A DNA stretch of 64,000 nt. It comes from Diphasiastrum complanatum (taxonomy: Eukaryota; Streptophyta; Lycopodiopsida; Lycopodiales; Lycopodiaceae). Positions 12,064 through 21,651 of this stretch are shown here, piece by piece. A model generated the notes under the pieces. It had not been told where the DNA came from and ran no database searches. It saw only the letters and a program-made list of their open reading frames with translations. Position 1 is the stretch's first letter. The number at the start of each line of letters is the position of its first letter. A program made the position numbers and the translations under genes. The DNA is taken from NCBI GenBank assembly GCA_029204225.1, contig CM055106.1, forward strand, positions 42,302,368-42,366,367. Reading direction: 5' to 3'.

Positions 12064-12361
12064 TTGTCACTAGTATTTTCTTGATATGGCTCCTCGCTTG
12101 TTTGTGAGTGTGTGTAATAGAGTTCATCTTTATACAAATCGGATAACACACACTGTCACATGTGCTTTGAATCCCCTTGCCCAATGTAAATTTAAATTGT
12201 AATTATGAAATTGTAAATGGCTAAGTCACTAGCCTATGGAGACAATTGTAAATTGCAATACAAATGTCTGTTATAGTGACTAAATCCGAGATGGCCAAGG
12301 GGGTACTGGGTCTCATGAGAGTCTGCTGGACTGACCTCCTAAAAAGTAGAAAGGGTTGACC

Positions 12362-12503
12362 GGTCAATGTGACATATGTCATATGCTCATTGAGACACTT
12401 GGTCCAGTGCATGAGTGATACTTGTATGGACAGGTCAACAGGACATGTGTCATATGCTCATTGGGACATTTGATCAAATGCATGAGTGACACGTGTCAGA
12501 CTG
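12362..12503. repeat. 71-bp tandem duplication
   Basis: Two units, 12362-12432 and 12433-12503, each opening GGTCAA and carrying CATATGCTCATTG and GCATGAGTGA. Identity is roughly 80 percent. It lies within what may be the LTR of the element whose primer site is at 12816. Confidence 0.8.
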
Positions 12504-12815
12504 TCCACCTACTAGCTTGCCTATGTGTCAAGGTATTGCCAAGTGGCAAGTGTCGGCTTCTGTGCATGGAGTTTGCCATGTGTCGATGTTAGGATGTGTC
12601 AAGGCTAAGGGGTGCTTGAGGGGATATAGTGTGAGCCTGGTCAGACATTCCTCATTATGGTATTCCTATGCAGCTATGGTTGGGAGGAGACTTGCAGCAA
12701 AGCTCTCATGTTTTCTTGTTGATCTATGTACATTTGCTTGAGATTAATAAAGTGACAGATTTGTTGGATAATTTTGTGTATCTACTTAGGGTTTCGTGAG
12801 CTTGTGTGCAAAATT
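12504..12815 (+). repeat. probable 5' LTR (3' portion)
   Basis: Non-coding sequence ending directly before a primer-binding-site-like motif and a gag-like start. The AATAAAG at about 12749 could be a polyadenylation signal in R. The 5' edge is not visible; it may reach back across the 71-bp duplication. Confidence 0.35.
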
Positions 12816-12827
12816 TGGTCTCAGAGC
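12816..12827 (+). other. primer-binding site, iMet tRNA-like
   Basis: TGGTCTCAGAGC differs at one position from the standard TGGTATCAGAGC complementary to the 3' end of initiator Met tRNA. A gag-like ORF starts 350 bp downstream, which supports the reading. Confidence 0.5.
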
Positions 12828-13176
12828 AGTTGCTTTCAAGACTTGTGTAGGATTTCTAAATCTGTTTGTAACTTCTTCAATACTAAGTACTTTTCAGATC
12901 TGTCAATTGCAAAAAGCTTCTTGTGGTAGGTCACTGATAGAGCAGGGGATTTTGCCTTCTGATTTGGTGATCATCCATAGTTTTTTTTTTCAATTGTTAG
13001 TTTGAAACCCTAGTTTGCTGATTTTTTGAGAAGAAGAGTCTATGTGTAGTTAGGACTTGGCTGTAGGAGGTCTATTCTATCCAGTTCTTCTAGGAATTCA
13101 TTGCAATCTATCTATGTAGTGATTTGAGGTGTTGAGAGCTTGGCTTTGCTTTGTTTTTGCTACCTATTTTTCTGCT

Positions 13177-13380
13177 ATGGCATCAGCAAGCAACACCAAT
13201 CAAGATTCACAGAGATTAGATGTTGTATGTTCCAAGGTGGATGCTATCGAAGCTACTATTAAGCTGGTTTTGGAGCAACTCAAAGGTAAAGGGGCTAGTG
13301 TTCCTCATAGAGTCAGTGGTGCAACTATGGAAGCAAAAAGGACATTGTCAACGGGCCATGAAGCTGAGTTGGGATTTTGA
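13177..13380 (+). pseudogene. gag-like N-terminal fragment
   Basis: A short open frame starting MASASNTNQDSQRLD, followed by a likely helical segment (VVCSKVDAIEATIKLVLEQL), ending at a stop after 67 codons. It is positioned 350 bp after a primer-binding site, as gag should be. Sequence to about 13900 has more short open pieces in shifted frames, so the element has decayed. I cannot tell copia from gypsy here. Confidence 0.35.
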
Positions 13381-14460
13381 AAGAGAAAGCTATGAAATTT
13401 TAGCATGCTAAAATTGATGATTTCTATCTTGTAGCTAAATCTAGATGTGCATCCAGATTTGGTCAAGATCTTGTTGATCCATTAAGTATGTTTTGGATCT
13501 AATTTTTCACATCATTGACCCGGGAGAACCGTCTGATTAGGACGACCAATTTTGAATTCTACAACATGGTTACCTTTTGAAGTGATTTGTTTTATACATA
13601 ATGTGCTGTCTACTCTGGTTAAACTTGTGCCTTTATATCATCTAACATCCATTTTGGAAGAGTAGAAAGCTCAAAGAGAACATGGTTCAATTGATCCATT
13701 TGTAGCATTGAACTTTTTTGCAATCAACCATTCAAGCACCATACCAATTTTTTGATGAGTTTGATCGACATTGGTGGATTAAAGTTTTTTGAAGAGCAAA
13801 AACTCAGTTTGCTTAGCTTGGGAGATCCAAAACTCATCTGAAGAATGGATTCAGACTCATCCTCAACTATTCTACAATAGACTGGATTTTAGTCCCTTGT
13901 GAAAAATGAAAAATCTAAAACTTAATCGGGTTCTAGAAAAAGTCATTAAACTATGCCAAGGGTAAGGTCTACACACAAGCAAAATAGGTGTTCAAATCAT
14001 ATCTTGGAGTGATCATTAAGATCCATACGTAGGATTTCCTTTCATTGTTCACCCCCCTTGAGAAGATCAACCTCTTGAGGAGAAGATCTAGAGCCAAGGA
14101 TGCCTAGAAAAACCCAAAAGATACCAAGATCCAAGAAAGGATAGAAACCAAACCAAGAAAACCCAAAAAGAAGAAGATAAGATGATGAATCTCAACCAAA
14201 GATCTAAGCCATTCCACTTCTAGATGTTATACTAAGCTTGACACCCCCATTCCCATTTCGCTGTTTACCCTCTCCCCATTGGATCGAAACCCGTTACTAC
14301 ACATAATTACTCACCCGGTTGAAGATCCAAAACCCTTTCTCCCTCTAGATCCGACCAATTAGGCAAGCACAGAAAGGGTCCAACAACAATCATTCATTTA
14401 GCATTCATCAATATTTAGTACTAAAATCACCTCAAAACACCAAAAACTCAAAGCAAGAGA
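13381..14460. other. decayed retroelement-like sequence
   Basis: No intact gene. The first 500 bp probably continue the gag-like relic in broken frames. 13980-14460 holds nothing I recognise. Confidence 0.35.
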
Positions 14461-14790
14461 TGTTCTTACTATAAAGAGTAAAAATGAATACATAGTGGAA
14501 ACCTCATTACATGTCTTTGACATGGGTAAAAGCATGACAAAAACAAATGTCCATTACATCTCATAAGGGGCTTCTAACACTATAGTTACAAAAAAGATAA
14601 CAAAACCAATCTTTAATAGAAATTTTACCTTGAGAGTCTATTTTTTTTATAACAACATGAACTTTACAAGTTGAAATTTTGAAAGCTGACACTTTCACGC
14701 ATAGTCCACACAACTTTAATAACTAGAAGGCTACTTCTAACAGCTTCAAACTTCTCTTTGCTAAGAGGTTTTGTGAGAATGTCAAAAAAT
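14461..14790 (-). pseudogene. copia RNase H tail and LTR start (minus strand)
   Basis: Read on the minus strand from about 14783, DILTKPLSKEKFEAVRSSLL is the conserved end of copia RNase H. Stops follow, and TGTTAGAAGCC at 14579 downward is a plausible LTR start. Everything upstream of this tail has been lost; directly to its right is the leader of a different element. Confidence 0.6.
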
Positions 14791-14897
14791 TAATCCTACT
14801 TATTACATCACTTTGGTGTTTGTGTTAAGCTTCTAAGAAACAATAGCAATTATGATGGCAATGACTAGCTCGATCATAATGTCGTAGACCATTTTTT

Positions 14898-14915
14898 CGG
14901 CGCCATTGTCGGGGA
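14898..14915 (+). other. primer-binding site, tRNA-Asp-like
   Basis: CGGCGCCATTGTCGGGGA resembles the TGGCGCCGTTGCCGGGGA site complementary to plant tRNA-Asp, with three differences. That primer is typical of plant Ty3/gypsy elements of the Athila/Tat group. It marks the start of the internal region of an element whose LTR lies to the left but is not resolvable. Confidence 0.6.
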
Positions 14916-15960
14916 GATGATGCTAAACAATCCTAGGAATGGATCTTTTGTTTGTATTTTTCTACTACTTTTCTTCTTTTTGACAGGTTTATTACTCAAC
15001 CTAGTGATTTTGTTTACTTTTTTGTTATTTTTATTACTCACCACTTTTTCAAAGAGCAAAGCAGACACTGATGCACCACGTGTCAGCTTGGCAAATAATG
15101 TTTACTACTCGCCCACTATGATTATTACTCGTCGATTACAAAATCTCGAGATTCTCTCAGTATTTTTGCTCGCCCTCTTTATAGAGCTCCCTACACAATT
15201 AGATCTCTCATCAAAAAACTCGGCGAGTAATCAGGCTATTATTCGCCAAACCCCATTACTCGCAAAGTTGATTATTTATTATTTTTTTTTTTCAATTTAA
15301 TTACTCGTCATCAGTATAGGTGCTCAGAGCCCTCAAATCTAGCATTCTGCAGCTCGACGAGTAACAAGCTATTACTTATCTATAAATCGTCAGTTCAAAT
15401 GTCATGGCATTTTTTAAATTCTCATCTTTTTTTTATTACTCATAGACTTTGATCTTTTGCAATTCTCTTAGTATCATTACTCGCCATCAGTACAATAGCA
15501 AGTATAGCACTTGATCTATCATATGCCAAACTAGCGAGTAATGATTTATTACTTACCAAAAACTCTTCTTTACTCGCCCTCTTCATATTGTGTTCTGATC
15601 ATCATCCACAGTCCATAGGCATCTCGGCGAATAATTAGCATTACTCACCTATTGCTCGCCTCTGCCTATACTTGCCATCAAAGAAATTAAAATTTTTTTT
15701 GGGACAGATTTGAGTGACTAACCATCAGAATCCATCTATCTTTTCTGATCTTTCCTGATTGACTTTTAGTTTTTGCAGCACTTATTTTTTTTTCCACTTG
15801 ATCTTTTATTTGATCTCAATCTCTGATCTTGATCTGATTTCGATTTCACCTCGGTTTTGATCCACATCTCGATCCATCATCTGATCTCTTGAAAAGATCT
15901 ACAAAAATATCTAAAATAAAGAGAAAAAAATACCAAAAATAGCCACACCTTCTGTTTCGG
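14916..15960 (+). repeat. leader of LTR element with ATTACTCG motif array
   Basis: Follows the tRNA-Asp-like primer site. From about 15100 to 15660 the word TTACTCGCC or ATTACTCG and its reverse complement GGCGAGTAAT recur more than a dozen times in both orientations, at irregular spacing of 20-100 bp. One 127-codon frame (14917-15300) is open and predicts two hydrophobic segments, but its composition is low complexity (FLLLFFFLTGLLL) and I do not regard it as a gene. No gag or pol motif is visible. Confidence 0.5.
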
Positions 15961-16005
15961 TATGGAGATTATCAACCCTGGATCCCTCTGATATTGAGAA
16001 ATTTT

Positions 16006-17890
16006 TCAACATACCCATAGAAATACATCATGAAGAGGTTGACATAGATCCACCACCGATGGAAGATTGCTCTTAGTAGTGTGCAAAAGAGAAGTGTCGT
16101 TAGACAAAATAAATGCATCATTTACATAAAGAGATATGTGAACTGAAGTGGTGCCTATATGCTTCGAATAAACATTACAGTTAGCTGAATTGTTTGCAAA
16201 TCCGCCACAAAATAGCATTATCATTTACATTTTCATGAGAGATGCTAGCTAATACAACTGAATTAGAGAGTGCGTAAAGATTTTCGACTCTAGTGCATGT
16301 AGTCAGAGTAGTATCTTTCTCGAATATTGTACACTGCTCAAATGAGAAAGTAACAGTGTAGCCCTCATCAGTTATCTTAGAGACTGATAATAGGTTCTTT
16401 GATAGCCGAGGAATGTGAAGGACATTGGAACACAAATAGATAGATCATTGTTGAATGTGATCTCGACTATCCCTTTGCATTCCATGCGTATGGTGCTTGA
16501 ATCTCCGAGGTAGATGAATTGATCTCTGCTGTAAGCTGCATACTTGGTAAACCATTCCTTGCGAGAGGTCATGTGTTGGGTAGCGTCGTTGTCCAGGTAC
16601 CAGGTATCACAGTCTTCGTTGATGTTGTTGTAAGCCATTAAAGAATGTGTATCTTGCTCCTTGAATTCCGCCGTGTTGGAGGAGTCTGGCTGCTGCTGCT
16701 GTTGTTGCTTCTTTGCCTCGTTGTAGATGCGGATGCAACACTCCTTGATGTCGTGATTGGCTCTCTTGCAATATCTGTAGAAAAGCTTCTTGCGCGATCC
16801 ACCATGCTCACCTTGAGTGTGAGGCTTCTGCTGTTGCTGCTTCACTTGATTCTTGCCCTTGGAATAGTCTTTCTTCTTGGTGTACAAGGCCATGGATTTG
16901 CCTTTGATGGACAGGCCACTGGTCTTTCTCCGTATTTCTTCTTGAAGAAGATGACCGATCACCTTTTGAAGAGTGAGGTTGGGTTGTGTGGAGATCATCA
17001 CCACAAAGTGTTCATACAACTTTGGAAGAGAAGAAAGCAAGGTCACATTAGAGGAGCTCTAAATCCAAAAAAGACCCTTTGTAAAGATTCTTTTTACATT
17101 TTTTCTCAAATTTTTCTTACACATGGACCAATCAAAACACTCAAATTTGAAATCTACGTAACGTAACTTTTTGAGTCCACATTTTGATTTCATAATAAAA
17201 ATGGCATAACTTTTTAGTGGTAAGTTCGAATTCAGCAAAGTTTGGTGCATTGAAAAGCGCTCAACAAGGACTTTCCAATGATTTGTTAGATCACATAATT
17301 CTGAGCTACGATTAAAAAGTTATGGCAAGTCAAAAGTATTAGTGTTATAATATTTTAATAATAAAAAGAACATCTTGCACGAATTCTTAAAGGGTCGTTT
17401 TGGAACTCAAAACTCCTCTAATGTAACGACATCATCATCTTGGATAGAACAAGGGTACAGTTGATAACTGATCCAATAAAGGCTTGAAGCTGTTGATGTG
17501 AGAAGTTATGGCAGTAGAATCAGACATGCTGAGAGTAAAGAATTTCTTTCTAAGATGTAATCTAGTGGTTACATCATGAGTCTCATAGAGATTTGATAAC
17601 AAATCTAATGCATCCTTAGAGGTTTTGCATGTGGTAATGTGGGATATTTGGGAGTCGGCCAGATTGAGTGTGATACATGCTAAGGCCTTCTGATCTTTGA
17701 TCTTCCATGCCTTTGCTTGATCACCATCTTCTGGTTTCAGGTCAGCACCTTCTAGTACATCCCAAAGATCGCTATCTATCAACATCATCTGGAATTTTAA
17801 CTTCCAGATGTAGAAGCTAGAACCATTGAACTTGTCAATGATTCTAGCTTCGCTGGATGATGAAGATGAAGAGCTACCTATATGAGACAT
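16006..17890 (-). pseudogene. Ty1/copia gag-protease with RT scrap, interrupted by a MITE
   Basis: Minus-strand copia coding region. Gag starts best at 17890 (MSHIGSSSS), with the gag helix landmarks FNGSSFYIWKLKFQMML and LWDVLEGAD, and is split at 17422 by the MITE. It resumes at 17046 (LLSSLPKLYEHFVVMIS), then a basic Gln-rich stretch, a damaged zinc knuckle (FYRYCKRANHDIKECC, first Cys lost), and the protease region. The protease motif reads DNDATQHMT where DSGATQHMT is expected, so the catalytic D-S/T-G is destroyed. GAG-pre-integrase sequence (IPRLSKNLLSVSKITDEGY) follows. Integrase is missing, and the frame jumps to an RT scrap with YVND in place of YVDD (16006-16224). The element is dead, although its 5' LTR and primer site survive. 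Confidence 0.85.
17047..17422 (+). mobile_element. MITE copy 1 (376 bp) inside copia gag
   Basis: A non-coding element with inverted ends starting ATTAGAGGAG and ending CTCCTCTAAT; imperfect inversion extends about 35 bp (both ends carry a RACCCTTT word). It is flanked by near-identical 5-bp direct repeats, GTCAC (17042-17046) and GTAAC (17423-17427). The interior holds ACGTAACGTAACTTTTTGAG and inverted TAACTTTTTA/TAAAAAGTTA pairs. Two further full copies lie at 38084-38457 and 60283-60658, with fragments at 43826 and 54078. There is no ORF, so transposase must come from elsewhere. Confidence 0.85.
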
Positions 17891-17943
17891 ACTAACAATA
17901 ATACAAATAGAACACACTTAATCTCTCGGTTTATATGAGCTAT

Positions 17944-17955
17944 GCTCTGATACCA
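17944..17955 (-). other. primer-binding site, initiator Met tRNA
   Basis: On the minus strand TGGTATCAGAGC is an exact match to the standard copia primer site. It lies 6 bp from the 5' LTR and 54 bp upstream of the best gag start. Confidence 0.9.
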
Positions 17956-17961
17956 ATCTAA

Positions 17962-19482
17962 TGGGGCAAGGGAGATATAAGAACATGAACGGAAAAGAGA
18001 GCATGCATATTGCGGAACAACTCTCCCATTGCAATCAACTGCTAGATGCAAAAATAGTCTAATAGAAATCTTATGATAAATATAGTCATAGCTTTAAGTG
18101 TTCTAATTGCCCAACAAGATCTTAAAGATTAATTCATACTCACAAAAATGAGAGTACAGTCCACCGAAGAGATTAGAAATGGTTTGTGTGTGGCATTACT
18201 GAAAAATGGATTCAATGTGAAGTTTGGTTCTGGAATAGATGGAAAGAGCAGTATGATATCGTGAGTTTCTCAGGCGTCAAAGACAACCATCGTCTGATCA
18301 GGAATCGAGGAGTCGTAGACATCCGTGTTCTGATCAGAGTGAGTAAACAAGCGCAATCAAACAACAATAAAGTGCATTCAATCACAACAAGCATTCATCT
18401 ACGCTACACACAGATAGAAAAGCATGCTGCTTCTATATTACACTAAAGCACAATAAGATAGCAATTACAACCAAAATGACGGCGTAACTGGGAGGCTCAA
18501 ATAATACATCTCATGGACGGAGCGTCTCAAATAATCTGTGCTGGGATGATTTATTTATAGATTGCATCCATGTATTAACTACATTAAATGTTTATCACCT
18601 AATTAGGTAAGCCGTTGTACTTGGAAGTATATGGCTTTTGTGAAAACTATAGTGTATACTCTGTCAACCCGTAGGGAATGTTGACCTTGACGAGGATGTC
18701 GCAAATTCTCTCACTTCGCATTTTACGTGAAGTGGTTTTCTCTCACTTCGCAAATTTCGGGAAGTGGCTGGGAACATTCCTCGTTAAAATAGACGACCTT
18801 CGCTTTTCCTCTCTCTTCGAGTTTTTCACGAAAAAGCCGAAGGTGCCCTAAAACAGTTCAAGTCTTGAAGTAGATGACCTTCGGAAATTTTCTCTCTCTT
18901 TGCGAACATTTCGCGAAAAAGCCAAAGGTGCCCTAAAATGGTTAAACTTTGAACTGTGTCTAAGTGTCGCATTTCGGAGAAATGCGAAAAAGACGAAACT
19001 GTCGCGAAATAGTTTAAACTGTTGAACTATGCTAGTTTCACGTTTCGGAGAAATGCAAAAAAGGCGATACTGTGGCGAACATAGTTCATTTCTGCAAACT
19101 GTCGCGACACTTAGAGTATTTTTGCAGACTGTCGCAAAGGTAATGTATTTCTACAAACTTGTTCTAAATGCTAATTTTGTGGAAGTCCTTGAAGATGGCC
19201 AAGTCTTCAATGACTTGAAATTATTGAACTTAACATCTGAACTTGAAATTATGACAGGATTGGTTACCCTTTGCTGGAGATCAACTGGAAGCCCGTTGTA
19301 GACGTTCTTCATATAAATTGGCTATCTAAGTTTGTGATTCCTACAGGTATCAGATAAGCAGACGTAGAACCACAGTTGGTTTCACCTGACCCTAGATTAA
19401 TGATCAATAAACGTGCAGGAAGAATTATGAAATAGAAATTAGTCATTCACCAAGGAGACAACTGTGGGCTTAATTTCCAACA
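17962..19482 (-). repeat. 5' LTR of the minus-strand copia element (1.5 kb)
   Basis: On the minus strand the LTR runs from TGTTGGAAATTAAGC (19482) to ...CCCCA (17962), 6 bp before the primer site. A TATA box (CTATAAATAAAT, 18549-18560) sits centrally, implying a start site near 18520. About 18700-19130 is built of short nested tandem repeats: a TTCTCTCACTTCGCA unit with 32-bp period, a GACCTTCG...AAAAAGCC unit with about 81-bp period, and a TTTCGGAGAAATGC unit with about 71-bp period. These lie upstream of the TATA box and could be enhancer-like U3 repeats. The 3' LTR is not in the window, so the left boundary rests on the canonical start only. Confidence 0.65.
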
Positions 19483-21651
19483 ATGTTGTGGTTATGAGCA
19501 ATGTGCATGCATGCCTTGAAATTGCATTTTGTTACTCAACAAAGGCTACCATAGTGCTCTCTTTATGGTTAAAGCAATGCTTATTAAGCTTGACTGGATA
19601 TGAGGTATATACTTGCTCTTCAAGTGTAAGTAACACGTGATGTTATCTTTGTTTTTCATTTTCTCAATGGTGATGATGGTTTAACTATAATATAATGAGA
19701 AAAAGGAGTGATACCAGCATGATTATGCTATTATTTGAATGCATTAGTACGCATACTATGAAGGCTTATATAGTAGTAGCTATGATAATAGCATACTATT
19801 ATAAGAATGGCATTATCGAAGACTCCTAGTTGAGTAATGACACGATACGCCTATTAAGAATACACCCTACATTTAACTCGGTTTTCTCATTTTGAAAATT
19901 AATAGTACAAAAAGAGGATCCGGCCTTAAGCAACTGGAGATGGGTAGCTTGCAAGATATCACTTCGCCTCGTATCCAGGAATGTGAATATAGAAGGTAAT
20001 AATAATTTGAATGGTTCCCTACTCTACAGTACGATGCAATTCACGCTTGTGAGAGTTAGCTATATGCGTAGAATGGTGTTACTCTCTCAACTTGCATTTT
20101 TTAAAAAAAAATTGACAAAATATTCTATAAAACCTTAAATTTACCTATTTAAACAATAATTATGCATAGCAACAAATTTCATAAATTTAATTTCTATAAT
20201 TTTTGGTGATTTTTGAGTGCAAAATTTTTAGAATACTTTGCATCACTCAAATTCAAAATTCAAAACTTAGGTGAATTACCAAAAATCGTAAGGGCTTCTA
20301 AAATACAAATATCTCCACCATTTCTTGTTTCAAAAGATTTCGCGTTTTATATTCTATATCCAATTTTATGGGTTTACTAGCCTTAGATCCCAATATGTCT
20401 AGGTCTATATTTTTTTAAAATATAAATCAGACGACACAAATTCTTATAAATTATCTAGAGTGAAACTGGTCGGTAATACTTTTGAATAGAAATAAAAATG
20501 CACAATTTAAAAAATAGATATTAGTTATTGCATCACATAAGGATGTTCTCACACTTTTTGCAACTTCATTTGTCCCTTTCTCTTGCCACCCATTTTTTGA
20601 AGCCTTGGCAAGTGAGATAATGGACAACAAACCACTCCTCTTTGACACTTGACTGGTAATAATAAAATGGAATGTTGCAAGCTAATTGGCTAGTTTGAGT
20701 CCCTCTCATATCATTGGTCCAATTTTTTTGAGTTGCCCTTGGCAAAATTAAACATGCAAGGCAAGGTAACCAAGTCTAGGAACCACTTTCACTTGCCCCT
20801 AGGTTGTAAGGGGCCCACAGTACCTCGTGTTCCACATGGTGGCAATTCAAGATAAATGTGAAAGAGGAGAAGGTCCTTATTTGGACCAATGGGAAAAATT
20901 AAAAACTTGTCGAAAGTTATTGCTCCCAATGTGATGCAAATGAGTAATGTGTGATGGAGCCGCATCTCACTAGAACATATTGATGCGATAGGAAGATTAA
21001 TTGCCTTGTAAATTTGTTATTTCATTATGAATAAGTTATGGCCTTTGTCATCTTTATGTAAAGAAAATGAAATGCCTCAGTCATGCTCCACATGAATCAC
21101 CCATTCACTTTTTTTGTTGACATAATAGAGTAAAACAAGCAACATATACAAAAATATGCACCAAAATGTTTGGAAGAAGACATGAGCCAACCTGAAAAAT
21201 GTTTTGTTGCTTTCAAACATTACTAGGACAAGGTAACCTCGACCATCAAACTACAAGGCTGTAGGGGAGCATTCTCTCTTAAACCGTGGGACAAGAGAGA
21301 GTCTCTTAACTCATGAGAGGGGAGAGAATAATTTGATTGGTGCAAACAATAATCAGCTGCTCATGGTATAACAAGTAACAATGAGGAACTCCCATTATGG
21401 CTGAAAATATTTGGCCTCTCCACCACTAAGATGCTGACAAATGACCCAATATCTTGCCCTTGCATATTATGATACACATTCTTGGAGGACACATATACTT
21501 AAGTGCACATAACCATAATCTCATCTAACCTGTCCACGTGATATGTGTTCCACTGAAATGAAGTACGTGAGTGAGAGGTGAATGCTTTGTGATTGTGTCT
21601 CTTCCAACTGCCAAGGTCCAATAGGTGTTTCCTGATCTCTAACACGTTACA
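19483..21651. other. intergenic sequence 3' of the host gene
   Basis: AT-rich, no gene recognised. A 65-codon minus-strand frame at 20451-20648 has no supporting features. The right-hand few hundred bases probably include the 3' untranslated region of the minus-strand gene starting at 21651; no clear polyadenylation signal was found. Confidence 0.4.

Noticed and set aside
14917-15300. 127-codon ORF with two predicted membrane segments
   Set aside because: T-rich leader of an LTR element; composition is low complexity and there is no sequence family signal.
16645-17166. 173-codon plus-strand ORF
   Set aside because: Antisense to copia gag (CAG/CTG runs read as Leu) and running into the MITE; a shadow frame.
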